DNA of 64,000 nt from Listeria weihenstephanensis (GTDB taxonomy: Bacteria; Bacillota; Bacilli; Lactobacillales; Listeriaceae), in assembly GCF_003534205.1 (NCBI RefSeq), contig NZ_CP011102.1, forward strand, positions 1,376,036-1,440,035, read 5' to 3'. Below are positions 1 to 7,672 of the stretch, piece by piece; position 1 is the stretch's first letter; each line of letters begins with the position of its first letter. A model generated the notes under the pieces. That model did not search any database. It saw nothing but the letters and a program-made list of their open reading frames with translations, and was not told where the DNA came from. The translations under genes were made by a program, and so were the position numbers.

Positions 1-2
1 GC

Positions 3-272
3 CAAATTGTTGCGTTAGAAAATATTGCGGATAAGGAAATGGCTGGGAAGGTTATTGTGCTTAAAGGGAATGATCTGCCAGTGACGGCGCTTGTGAATGC
101 GGGAGCGAAAGTGGTAGAAACAACGGAAACGACTGCGCGACTCACGTTTGATGGAAATGTGCAGACGGTATTACCGATTCTTAGTGCCGATGGGATAAAG
201 GATTTATCTATTACAAATCAAGAGTTGGAAGATAAATTCTTGACGCTCTATGAAGGAGGGAAGACAAAATGA
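3..272 (+). CDS. ABC transporter ATP-binding protein, C-terminal fragment (cut by window start)
   Basis: The reading frame is already open at the window edge (first codons read QIVALENIADKE), so this is the last ~90 residues of a longer gene. It lacks the Walker and signature motifs, which must lie upstream. The tail ending in LEDKFLTLYEGGKTK is typical of the C-terminus of drug/bacteriocin-type ABC ATPases. Its stop overlaps the start of the following ABC-2 permease in an ATGA junction, so the two are translationally coupled and probably form one exporter. The assignment rests mainly on this context. Confidence 0.75.
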   Translation, partial: QIVALENIADKEMAGKVIVLKGNDLPVTALVNAGAKVVETTETTARLTFDGNVQTVLPILSADGIKDLSITNQELEDKFLTLYEGGKTK

Positions 273-1084
273 ACATTTTAAAAATTGAGTGGAAAACACA
301 TTTCAAGAGTCTACTCGTTTGGTCGGGTGTTGTGGCGCTTATTCTAGGCATGTTTATGGCGTTTTTTCCTAGCATGAGTTCAAGCGGTATGCAGGAATTG
401 GTGAATACGAAGATCGATGCGTTACCGAAAGAAATGATGAACGTTTTGCATATTAGTTCAATGGCTGATTTGACGAAAATTGATGCTTATTTTGCGTATG
501 TTTTTCAATATATTTTTATTGCGGCGTGTGTGTATGCTGCGATGATTGGGGCTCAAGCGCTTGTAAAGGAAGAAACGGACGGTACGATTGAATTTTTATA
601 TGCGCAGCCGATTACGCGTTCGGAACTCGTTGCGTGGAAAATGGTTGGGAATGTGATTTCTTTTGTGGCTTTTTGGGTGATTACGTTTGTTATTTCGTCG
701 ATACTTGTTATTTTTTTGAAGCAAGATGGTGCGAATACTGGAGATTTGATGAAGTCTCTTGTGCGGATTTTTTCTAGTGAACTGCTTATTGCGGTGTTGT
801 TTATGATGGCTGGTTTTTGTTTTTCAGCGGTTGTGCATTCGGCAAAACAGGCGACTCCTGTGGCATTGGGACTTGTTTTCTTCACGTATATTTTGGGAAT
901 TTTATCTGGACTCAATGATCATGTGGATTTCTTTAAATATTTTTCACCGATTAACTTTGCGATTCCGTCTGATCTTTTAGCAGCACCTATGGAGAGTGTG
1001 AATGTTTGGATTGCGTCGATTGCGCTACTCATTTTTGCGGTATTAACGTTTGTTTTGTATAAGAAAAAGGATTTGAAAGTGTGA
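269..1084 (+). CDS. ABC-2 type transporter permease
   Basis: A 271-residue membrane protein with about six hydrophobic segments: one near residues 15-35, a long soluble stretch, then segments between residues 75 and 265. The arrangement, with KEETDGTIEFLYAQPITRSELVAWK after the second segment, is the ABC-2 membrane family pattern. It starts in an ATGA overlap with the ATPase, with an AAGGAGGG ribosome site just upstream. It should form the membrane channel of an exporter. The substrate cannot be told from sequence. The downstream TetR gene overlaps its stop codon, suggesting one co-regulated efflux operon. Confidence 0.85.
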   Translation: MNILKIEWKTHFKSLLVWSGVVALILGMFMAFFPSMSSSGMQELVNTKIDALPKEMMNVLHISSMADLTKIDAYFAYVFQYIFIAACVYAAMIGAQALVKEETDGTIEFLYAQPITRSELVAWKMVGNVISFVAFWVITFVISSILVIFLKQDGANTGDLMKSLVRIFSSELLIAVLFMMAGFCFSAVVHSAKQATPVALGLVFFTYILGILSGLNDHVDFFKYFSPINFAIPSDLLAAPMESVNVWIASIALLIFAVLTFVLYKKKDLKV

Positions 1085-1686
1085 TGGATGATAAGCGTGA
1101 TAAAATTTTAAAAGTTGCGGTGGAAGAGTTTGCAGAACACGGTTATAAGGCAGCGAGCACGAATCAAATTTGTGAGGTTGCTGGTGTTTCGAAAGGGCTT
1201 ATTTTTCATTATTTTGGCTCGAAGGAAAAGTTATACACGGCAGCTGTAGAGTATTCGATTGATTTAGCGATGGTGGAGGTACCGGTTAGCGATATGCCGG
1301 TGGGAGATTTTGTGCAGATGGCGATCTGGTCGACGAAGCAAAAATTGGATTTTAGTAAAAAGTATCCAGCGGTGTTTCAATTGATTATGCAGTCATTTGC
1401 GAGCCCACCGCCAGAAATTGCTGAAAAATTGGCATCATATTATGCGGAATTGATGAATATACAAGATATTTATGTGAATCAGATTTTTGAGAATATAACG
1501 TTGCGTGCGGATGTTGCTTATGAAGATGCACATGATGTGGTGGTGGGGCTTTTTGAATATACGATTAAACTAGCGACGGAGTACATGCAAGGACACCCAG
1601 ATGCTACGATGGAGGAAATGCAACCTTTGGGTGATAAGTTTATGAATATGATGGCTATCGTCGAACGTGGTATGGTTGAAAAATAG
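1084..1686 (+). CDS. TetR/AcrR family transcriptional regulator
   Basis: About 200 residues. The N-terminal helix-turn-helix is clear: ILKVAVEEFAEHGYKAASTNQICEVAGVSKGLIFHYFGSKEKLY is the standard TetR DNA-binding domain (about residues 8-52). The rest is a helical ligand-binding and dimerisation region. The ATG at 1084 overlaps the permease stop (TGATG); a GTG at 1081 is an alternative. It closes the ABC exporter operon and most likely represses it until a toxic ligand binds, as is usual for the family. No operator could be checked because the operon's promoter lies before the window. Confidence 0.9.
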   Translation: MDDKRDKILKVAVEEFAEHGYKAASTNQICEVAGVSKGLIFHYFGSKEKLYTAAVEYSIDLAMVEVPVSDMPVGDFVQMAIWSTKQKLDFSKKYPAVFQLIMQSFASPPPEIAEKLASYYAELMNIQDIYVNQIFENITLRADVAYEDAHDVVVGLFEYTIKLATEYMQGHPDATMEEMQPLGDKFMNMMAIVERGMVEK

Positions 1687-1813
1687 GTGATATAGCCCTT
1701 AAATTATCTTTTTAGCACAAAAAACACGGTAGATAAGTTGTTTATATCCTCATTTTATGATACAACATAACTATGCAATAATTGAAGTTATTACAGGAGA
1801 AGGAGCAATAACA

Positions 1814-2341
1814 ATGAGTGATAGAGTGGCTGTGACAAAAGAGCAAATTATAGAGGAATTACAGCAAATGGTGAAAGTGCAGGGGCGTGTTCCGAGGACG
1901 AGCATGTATCCGAACTTCGAAAGAGCAAGGCGACTCTTTGGTTCTTGGCCAAATGCATTAAAAGCGGCAGGCCTGGAAAATGAGCAAAAACGTTCGTATA
2001 AGGAAGAGTTCTTAACTGCTGAGGTACAGCGACTTGCGCAAGAATTAGGACGTCCGCCGATCAGTGGCCCGCATGAGTTTCCACTGTATATGTCTGTTAT
2101 GGAATATTATGATTCATGGGAAGATTTCTTGGAACACGCTGGGCTAAGAAAATATGCCAGCGAAGATGAGGGCGCGGAAGTGAAGGAAAAGCTGATTCTT
2201 GATATTTTGCAGATGGAGAAAATTATGCGACGCTTTCCAACGATGAGTGAATTTAAAGATTACCGATTGGTTCGTTATTATTTTGGCAGCTGGAAGGCTT
2301 TTAAAGCAGCTTGTGAAGAGAAGAAGATGGAACTTTCCTAA
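1814..2341 (+). CDS. Protein of three homing-endonuclease-associated (HNH_repeat-like) repeats
   Basis: About 175 residues made of three ~50-residue repeats, each ending in a (F/Y)(G/D)SW motif: RRLFGSWPNALKAAGLE, EYYDSWEDFLEHAGLR and RYYFGSWKAFKAACEE. Each repeat also has an internal (R/G)RxP block. This is the signature of the helical repeats found beside HNH homing endonucleases, thought to bind DNA. No nuclease motif is present. The start was set at ATG 1814 because of the strong GGAGAAGGAG site upstream; an upstream in-frame ATG at 1757 lacks one. It stands alone between the TetR operon and a convergent reductase. Function unknown; a DNA-binding regulator is a reasonable guess. Confidence 0.75.
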   Translation: MSDRVAVTKEQIIEELQQMVKVQGRVPRTSMYPNFERARRLFGSWPNALKAAGLENEQKRSYKEEFLTAEVQRLAQELGRPPISGPHEFPLYMSVMEYYDSWEDFLEHAGLRKYASEDEGAEVKEKLILDILQMEKIMRRFPTMSEFKDYRLVRYYFGSWKAFKAACEEKKMELS

Positions 2342-2355
2342 ATCAATATGAATAG

Positions 2356-2396
2356 AAAAAGTACGCCAATCCATTTTTAGGAAAGGCGTACTTTTT
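2356..2396. terminator. Bidirectional intrinsic terminator
   Basis: A 12-bp perfect stem (AAAAAGTACGCC with GGCGTACTTTTT) around a 17-nt loop, A-rich on one side and T-rich on the other. It lies between two convergent genes (the HNH-repeat gene and the NADP reductase) and can serve both. Confidence 0.9.
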
Positions 2397-2398
2397 GA

Positions 2399-3397
2399 TT
2401 AGATTTTATCGAAACTTTCATGATGAGTGCTGACCATAGCGACTTCATCCGCGCTTGGGTCAAGATAATTTTTTGCGCTGTTAAGTGCGATGGGGCCTTC
2501 ATGAAGACCTGCTGCAATGATGCGCATTTTACGGGGATAATTAGCAATATCACCACACGCGAATATGCCTGGGATAGTTGTTTCCATTTCTTGATTAACG
2601 GTAATACCATAATCGGATGTTTCGAAGCCCCAATCAAGCATGGAACCGAGGTTTACTTTGACGCCATGGTTGACAAGAATAGCATCCGCTGAGAGTCTCG
2701 ATGTATTGCCGTCTTTATTGCAGTGGATAACGCAGGTTGTTAGTTCGTCTAGGTTTCCTTGTAATGCGGTAATTTCATGATTGACATGTACATAAACGGA
2801 GGAATCGTGCAACTCTTTGACGCGTTCTTCATGTCCTTTAAAATTCTCACCGCGATAGATTAAGTGAACTTCTTTGACAAAGGGTTCTAACGTTTGTGCC
2901 CAGTCAATTGCAGAATTTCCACCGCCTGAAACGATGACGGTTTTATCTTGGAAGCGGGCAATGTTTTTAATGTCATAAAATATTTGATCGGCAAAGGTTT
3001 CGCTACCAGACGCTTCCAGTGGGTTTGCTTCATAAGTCCCACTACCAGCTGCGATGATAACGGTTTTGCTATAATGCTCCTTGCCAGTTTCGGAGATTAT
3101 TTGGAATGTGCCATCTGGAAGTTTAAAGAGTTCGGTGATTCGTTCGCCACACTGGATCGTTGGTTGGAAGGTTTTTGCTTGCTCATGCAGGTTTTTCACA
3201 AGTTCGTGTCCTGCGATTGCTGGAATACCGCCAATATCACGGATGATTTTTTCAGGATAAAAATAGCTAATTTTCCCGCCAACTGCAGGTTCAGCGTCGA
3301 TGATTTTTGTTTTAAGGGAGCGAAGACCGCTGTAAAAGGCTGTGAATAATCCTACGGGACCTCCGCCGATAATGGTTACATCATACAAGTTTGACAA
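2399..3397 (-). CDS. Ferredoxin/flavodoxin--NADP(+) reductase, thioredoxin-reductase-like (YumC type)
   Basis: A 332-residue FAD/NADPH oxidoreductase. An N-terminal FAD site (VTIIGGGPVGLFTAFYSG, residues 8-25), a central NADPH site (VIVSGGGNSAIDWA) and a C-terminal FAD contact (GIFACGDIANYPRKMRIIAAGLHEG) are all visible. There is no CxxC redox pair, which separates the ferredoxin reductase (FNR2) group from thioredoxin reductase. It starts at TTG within the last codons of fhuC, with AGGTGAG upstream, so it is translationally coupled to the siderophore ATPase. The context suggests it supplies electrons to reduce imported ferric siderophore; this is inference. Length is normal for the family. 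Confidence 0.9.
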   Translation of the reverse strand: MSNLYDVTIIGGGPVGLFTAFYSGLRSLKTKIIDAEPAVGGKISYFYPEKIIRDIGGIPAIAGHELVKNLHEQAKTFQPTIQCGERITELFKLPDGTFQIISETGKEHYSKTVIIAAGSGTYEANPLEASGSETFADQIFYDIKNIARFQDKTVIVSGGGNSAIDWAQTLEPFVKEVHLIYRGENFKGHEERVKELHDSSVYVHVNHEITALQGNLDELTTCVIHCNKDGNTSRLSADAILVNHGVKVNLGSMLDWGFETSDYGITVNQEMETTIPGIFACGDIANYPRKMRIIAAGLHEGPIALNSAKNYLDPSADEVAMVSTHHESFDKI

Positions 3398-4226
3398 TCA
3401 TCTCACCTGCAATCTTAGTTGCGACTTGGCGAATCTCACAGGCTTGGCATGTCTCGTATGGCAGGCAAAGAGGTACGCCGGTACGCGGATCAAGCATAAT
3501 ATCGGCCTTAATTCCAAAAACGTCTTCTAGTGTTTTTTCGGTCATGACATGGACTGGACTTCCTTCTGAGATGACTTGACCAGATCGGATCGCGATCATA
3601 TGGTCGGCAAAACGGGACGCATGGTTTAAGTCGTGGACAACCATCACGATTGTCCGATTTTCTGTTAGGTTCAATTGTTTGAGAAGCATTAAGACTTCTA
3701 ATTGATGGGTCATATCGAGAAACGTGGTTGGCTCATCTAAAAAGAGGATATCGGTTTCTTGTGCGAGTGCCATTGCAATCCAAGCACGTTGGCGTTGTCC
3801 ACCTGACAAGCTATCGATGGAACGGTCTGCAAAATCACCTAAACTTGTTACTCGAATAGCCCAAGCAATCATGTCACGGTCTTTTACGGACATGGATTTT
3901 AAACCGCTTTGATGGGGAGACCTGCCGTAAGAAACGAGTTCCGTAACGGTTAAACCTTCTGGTGCGCTTGGGTTTTGTGGTAGAATCGCTAGTTGTTTGG
4001 CGATTTCTTTGGTCGATTGGCGATGAATCGCTTTGCCATCAAGAAAAACGTTACCTTTGGACGGCTTCATAAGGCGGGACATCGTTTTTAGAATCGTGGA
4101 TTTCCCAGAACCATTAGCGCCTACAAGAGCTGTAATTTTGCCTTTTGGTATCTCGATATTTAAAGCATCGACTATGACGCGTTTATCGTATGCTATTTGC
4201 AAATTGTCTGTTTTTAAATTATTCAT
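3381..4226 (-). CDS. fhuC: Ferric siderophore (hydroxamate-type) ABC transporter, ATP-binding protein
   Basis: 281 residues with Walker A (GANGSGKST), ABC signature (LSGGQRQR), Walker B (ILFLDEPT) and the H-loop (VMVVHDLNHA). The family is the FepC/FhuC ATPase group of iron-siderophore importers. It is transcribed away from fhuD, with a Fur box between them. The C-terminus carries three cysteines in a CX5CX2C arrangement (C254, C260, C263), which is not part of the ABC fold. The last bases encode the start region of the overlapping reductase. It should energise the FhuB/FhuG channel encoded on the other strand. Confidence 0.92.
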   Translation of the reverse strand: MNNLKTDNLQIAYDKRVIVDALNIEIPKGKITALVGANGSGKSTILKTMSRLMKPSKGNVFLDGKAIHRQSTKEIAKQLAILPQNPSAPEGLTVTELVSYGRSPHQSGLKSMSVKDRDMIAWAIRVTSLGDFADRSIDSLSGGQRQRAWIAMALAQETDILFLDEPTTFLDMTHQLEVLMLLKQLNLTENRTIVMVVHDLNHASRFADHMIAIRSGQVISEGSPVHVMTEKTLEDVFGIKADIMLDPRTGVPLCLPYETCQACEIRQVATKIAGEMIVKLV

Positions 4227-4250
4227 TTTACATCGCTCCTTAATTCGCGA

Positions 4251-4267
4251 TTGATAATCATTCTCAT
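4251..4267. promoter_or_regulatory. Fur box at the fhuC promoter
   Basis: TTGATAATCATTCTCAT matches the 7-1-7 Fur consensus (TGATAATnATTATCA) with a perfect left half and two changes in the right half. It covers the predicted start of fhuC transcription on the minus strand. Confidence 0.85.
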
Positions 4268-4271
4268 ACTC

Positions 4272-4300
4272 AGTATAGAATCTTTTTGCAAAACTTGCAA
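4272..4300 (-). promoter_or_regulatory. SigA-type promoter of fhuC and the NADP reductase
   Basis: Read on the minus strand: -35 TTGCAA (4295-4300), a 17-bp spacer, and -10 TATACT (4272-4277). The Fur box at 4251-4267 lies directly downstream. Confidence 0.8.
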
Positions 4301-4337
4301 TAGGTAGCTTCCCTTAATTTTTATTTTTTAATAGTTA

Positions 4338-4366
4338 TTGCTTTTCTAAAAAAGTCTTGCTATACT
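4338..4366 (+). promoter_or_regulatory. SigA-type promoter of fhuDBG
   Basis: -35 TTGCTT (4338-4343), a 17-bp spacer and -10 TATACT (4361-4366), with a perfect Fur box starting 12 bases downstream. Confidence 0.82.
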
Positions 4367-4377
4367 TTTTGTTGAGA

Positions 4378-4394
4378 TTGATAATCATTATCAA
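4378..4394. promoter_or_regulatory. Perfect Fur box upstream of fhuD
   Basis: TTGATAATCATTATCAA is an exact palindrome around one central base and matches the TGATAATnATTATCA consensus at all positions. It lies just after the predicted transcription start, where bound Fur-Fe(II) would block the polymerase. Confidence 0.93.
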
Positions 4395-4411
4395 TTAAAA
4401 AGGAGGGCAAT

Positions 4412-5347
4412 ATGAAAAAATTAATTTTAGTGCTGTTTACAGCCTGTCTAGCGGTTGTTTTAGTGGCGTGTGGTTCAGATCAAAAGGCAGATGGGAAGGA
4501 AGATGACAAAGAGGGCACGCGTTCTTATAAGATGGTGAACGGTAAGACTGTGGAAATTCCGAAAAATCCGCAAAGAATTGTTGTGACGGAGTATATGGGC
4601 TCTTTGTCGGCCTTAGGAATTAAGCCATTGGGAGCGGCTTCTTATGTGCTGAAAAATCCGTATTTAGATGCGTATAAAAAAGGCGTCGAGGACATTGGTG
4701 AGCCAGCTTCTGCTGAAAAAGTAGCGGAATTACGACCTGATTTAATCATTGTGGCGAAGGAAGACGAATTTGAGAAAATGCAAAAAATTGCGCCAACCAT
4801 CTTGATTCCGTATAAGGCGTTTGATACGATACAAGATGAACTAACGGCGATTGCAGATATCGTTGGAAAACAACAGGAAGCAAAAGATTGGATTGCAGAT
4901 TTCGAAGTGACGGCAGAAAAAGCTAGAGCTAAAATTAAAGATGCGGTTGGTCCAGATGCAACGTTTGGGCTATATGAAGGAAATGATAAAAATCTGTACG
5001 TTTTCGCTGATAATTGGGGTCGAGGTGGACAAGTTCTTTATAACGCATTACAATTAAAGGCGCCGGAGAAAATTCAAAAAGAAGTATTTACAGGGGAAGG
5101 TTACAAGCAAATTTCGATAGAAGTGTTACCTGAGTTTGCGGCTGATTATATGTTTATAGGCCAGTATATACCTGAGGGTAGCAAAAATGAAGAGGCGATC
5201 ATGCAGTCTAGTATTTGGAAAGACTTGCCGGCGTATAAAGCGAAACGTATTTTTGTGATGGATTTTGAGCAAACGTTTTACTATGATCCGATTGCGATAA
5301 AAGGTCAAATAGATCTCTTTACGGATAAAATTTTGAGTCAACAATAA
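4412..5347 (+). CDS. fhuD: Ferric siderophore-binding lipoprotein
   Basis: 311 residues. A lipoprotein signal (MKKLILVLFTACLAVVLVACGSD) places the mature N-terminal cysteine at about residue 20, on the outer face of the membrane. After an acidic linker comes a periplasmic-binding-2 domain (VEIPKNPQRIVVTEY ... LRPDLIIV ... ILIPYKAFD ... DYMFIGQYIPEG). It captures ferric hydroxamates or related siderophores for FhuBGC. An AAAGGAGGG site precedes the ATG. It is the first gene after the Fur-controlled promoter and is separated from fhuB by a stem-loop, consistent with more binding protein than permease. Confidence 0.92.
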   Translation: MKKLILVLFTACLAVVLVACGSDQKADGKEDDKEGTRSYKMVNGKTVEIPKNPQRIVVTEYMGSLSALGIKPLGAASYVLKNPYLDAYKKGVEDIGEPASAEKVAELRPDLIIVAKEDEFEKMQKIAPTILIPYKAFDTIQDELTAIADIVGKQQEAKDWIADFEVTAEKARAKIKDAVGPDATFGLYEGNDKNLYVFADNWGRGGQVLYNALQLKAPEKIQKEVFTGEGYKQISIEVLPEFAADYMFIGQYIPEGSKNEEAIMQSSIWKDLPAYKAKRIFVMDFEQTFYYDPIAIKGQIDLFTDKILSQQ

Positions 5348-5358
5348 ATTGTAAGATG

Positions 5359-5389
5359 GTGGTCTCGTGCTTGTTTTGAGCGAGACCAC
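5359..5389 (+). repeat. Intercistronic inverted repeat between fhuD and fhuB
   Basis: GTGGTCTCG pairs exactly with CGAGACCAC across a 13-nt loop. No T-run follows, so it is unlikely to stop transcription fully. Its position fits a 3'-end stabiliser or processing site for fhuD mRNA. Confidence 0.7.
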
Positions 5390-5413
5390 GTACATATGGA
5401 GGATAGAAATTAT

Positions 5414-6439
5414 ATGAAAACAAAGGAGCTTTCTCAATTAAAGACGCGCCCAGTGATGGCAACGGTTATTTTGACTGCTGGCGTGGGATTACTTATTATT
5501 TCTGCTTTTGTTGGCATTGCTGTGGGAGCCGCGGACATTGATTTAGCGACTGTATGGGATGCTTTGTTACATTATAATAAGGCTTTAACAACACATCAAA
5601 TTATTTGGGAGTTGCGGATTCCTCGTGTTCTGGCGGATATGATGGTTGGGGCGGCTTTTGCAGTTGCAGGTGCTGTAATGCAGGGGATGACGCGAAATCC
5701 TTTGGCAGACAGTGGGTTGCTTGGATTGAATGCGGGATCTGCGTTTATGATCTCCGTTTGTTTTGCGTTTCTTCCAGGGCTTAGCTACAATTATTTGATT
5801 CTGTTTTCATTTTTAGGCGCAGCGCTTGGTTGCTTCATGGTTTTTGGCGTCAGTTCGCTGGTTCGAGGTGGGCTTTCTCCGACACGACTCGTTTTGGCGG
5901 GGGCTGCGGTTGCATCTTTGTTGACGGCTTTGAGTGAGGGAATTGCGATTTATTTCAAATTAAGCCAGGATTTGGCATTTTGGTTCGCTGGTGGAGTCGC
6001 TGGCGTTACGTGGACGCAAGTAGCTGTCGTTTGGCCATGGTTAATTGGTTCGCTTTTGGCGGCTGTTTTGATGAGTAAGTCGGTCACGATTTTAAGTCTT
6101 GGTGATGATATTGCGGTGGGATTGGGACAAAATACGACACGCGCTAAATTAATATTGATGTTGATTGTATTAATCTTGGCAGGACTTGCGGTTTCAGTTG
6201 TTGGTCCGGTTGGATTTATCGGTTTGATTGTGCCGCATCTCGTTCGTTATATGGTGGGTGTTGATTATCGTTGGATTATTCCGTGTTCGGCCATCGTTGG
6301 AGCCTTACTGACGCTGTATGCTGATATTGGTGCGCGAATGGTGAATCCACCGTATGAGACGCCTATCAGTGTGATTTTTGCGCTTATTGGTGTTCCTTTC
6401 TTCCTTTATGTAGCTCGTAAAGAAAGGAGGAGTCTGTGA
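5414..6439 (+). CDS. fhuB: Ferric siderophore ABC transporter permease
   Basis: About 341 residues with roughly nine membrane segments, in the FecCD/BtuC permease family. Landmarks are the LRIPRVLADMMVGAAFAVAGAVMQGMTRNPLADSGLLG block near residue 70 and GPVGFIGLIVPHLVR near residue 270, the loop that contacts the ATPase. The start was placed at ATG 5414 because GGAGG ends 10 bases before it; an upstream ATG at 5396 precedes that site. The stop overlaps fhuG (TGATG). It should pair with FhuG as the heterodimeric channel energised by FhuC. Confidence 0.92.
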   Translation: MKTKELSQLKTRPVMATVILTAGVGLLIISAFVGIAVGAADIDLATVWDALLHYNKALTTHQIIWELRIPRVLADMMVGAAFAVAGAVMQGMTRNPLADSGLLGLNAGSAFMISVCFAFLPGLSYNYLILFSFLGAALGCFMVFGVSSLVRGGLSPTRLVLAGAAVASLLTALSEGIAIYFKLSQDLAFWFAGGVAGVTWTQVAVVWPWLIGSLLAAVLMSKSVTILSLGDDIAVGLGQNTTRAKLILMLIVLILAGLAVSVVGPVGFIGLIVPHLVRYMVGVDYRWIIPCSAIVGALLTLYADIGARMVNPPYETPISVIFALIGVPFFLYVARKERRSL

Positions 6440-7461
6440 TGATGGGAACAACGACAGAACGAAAAGTGATGCGACGTCGTATTTATATTTCGATTATTTT
6501 GGCCCTATTACTCGTTAGTATTTTTATTTTCAGTGTCAACGCAGGCTATTCTAAAATTCCGTTTGTTGACGTTGTTAAAACACTATTTGGGCAAGGTTCG
6601 GCGCAAGATACGCTCATTATTTCGCAGTTTCGTTTGCCGCGGATTGTGATTGCGGTTATGGTTGGTGCAGGACTTGCGGTATCAGGTGCAATTTTGCAGG
6701 CGGTATCTCAAAATAGTTTGGCAGATCCGGGAATTCTCGGCATCAATAATGGCGCGGGACTTGCGGTGATGCTTTATATTTCTTATTTCCCATCGACGCT
6801 AGACGTTCCGGTAATGTTTATGCCGCTTATCGGGTTTACAGGTGCGATTTTGACCGCTTTTATCGTGTACGGCCTTTCTTATAGTCGAAAAGAAGGATTA
6901 CTACCTAATCGGCTAGTTTTGACGGGTGTTGCTGTTTCAGCCGCCGTAGCCGCGCTTATGACGTTGTTAACGATTCGCCTTGACCCTGAGAATTATCAAG
7001 TGGTTGCGGAATGGATTGCAGGGAACATTTGGGCGAGTAGTTGGCAATATGTTTTCGCGCTGTTACCTTGGCTGGTCGTGCTTGGAACAGTAGCGGCGTT
7101 TAAAGTAAAGACGCTTGATATACTCGGATTTGGTGATCAAGTAGCAACAGGGCTTGGCGTGAAAACGGAGAAGGAAAAGGTGATTTTACTTGTTGTAGCA
7201 GTTGCTCTTGCTGCGGCTTGTGTATCTGTTAGTGGTGGTATTGCGTTTATTGGCTTAATTGGGCCGCATATTGCGAGAAGGCTTGTTGGAAGTGGACATC
7301 GCTGGGTATTGCCAATTTCCGCCTTAATCGGAGCCTTATTATTACTTGTGGCAGATACGATTGGCCGCCTTATCGTGCAACCATCAGAAATTTTTGCGGG
7401 TATTGTTGTGGCTGTGATTGGTGCGCCGTACTTCCTTTACTTACTGGCAAAAGCTAAATGA
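6439..7461 (+). CDS. fhuG: Ferric siderophore ABC transporter permease
   Basis: About 340 residues, second FecCD-type permease: FRLPRIVIAVMVGAGLAVSGAILQAVSQNSLADPGILG near residue 60 and GGIAFIGLIGPHIARRLVG near residue 265. It has the same topology as FhuB. AAAGGAGG lies 8 bases before ATG 6439; GTG 6436 and ATG 6442 are alternatives. The gene is translationally coupled to fhuB. Its stop codon is part of a Fur-like sequence (7459-7473). Confidence 0.92.
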   Translation: MMGTTTERKVMRRRIYISIILALLLVSIFIFSVNAGYSKIPFVDVVKTLFGQGSAQDTLIISQFRLPRIVIAVMVGAGLAVSGAILQAVSQNSLADPGILGINNGAGLAVMLYISYFPSTLDVPVMFMPLIGFTGAILTAFIVYGLSYSRKEGLLPNRLVLTGVAVSAAVAALMTLLTIRLDPENYQVVAEWIAGNIWASSWQYVFALLPWLVVLGTVAAFKVKTLDILGFGDQVATGLGVKTEKEKVILLVVAVALAAACVSVSGGIAFIGLIGPHIARRLVGSGHRWVLPISALIGALLLLVADTIGRLIVQPSEIFAGIVVAVIGAPYFLYLLAKAK

Positions 7462-7473
7462 TAATCATTACAA
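7459..7473. promoter_or_regulatory. Fur-box-like sequence overlapping the fhuG stop codon
   Basis: TGATAATCATTACAA has a perfect left 7-mer and a partly degenerate right half of the Fur consensus. The first three bases are the fhuG stop codon. It lies about 200 bases before fur. Confidence 0.55.
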
Positions 7474-7612
7474 ATAAGTAGTTGCTTTGAGATGTAATTG
7501 ATAATTTGGATAGACTTTTTGAATCTTTTATGCTATCTTTAAGTAGATATAAAAACCGCTTATTTCAATTGTTTAGCTTGATAAAGCGTGAGTGAGAAGA
7601 CTTGATTTTTAT

Positions 7613-7627
7613 TTAGAATTATTATAA
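7613..7627. promoter_or_regulatory. PerR-box-like sequence upstream of fur
   Basis: TTAGAATTATTATAA differs at one position from the PerR consensus TTATAATnATTATAA. It lies 46 bases before the fur start codon. fur is a reported PerR target in L. monocytogenes, which agrees with the position. A weaker Fur-like half-site (TGAGAAT) follows at about 7637. Confidence 0.65.
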
Positions 7628-7672
7628 ACTACTAATTGAGAATGATTGTTTGTTCCCGAGGGAGGGCATAAA

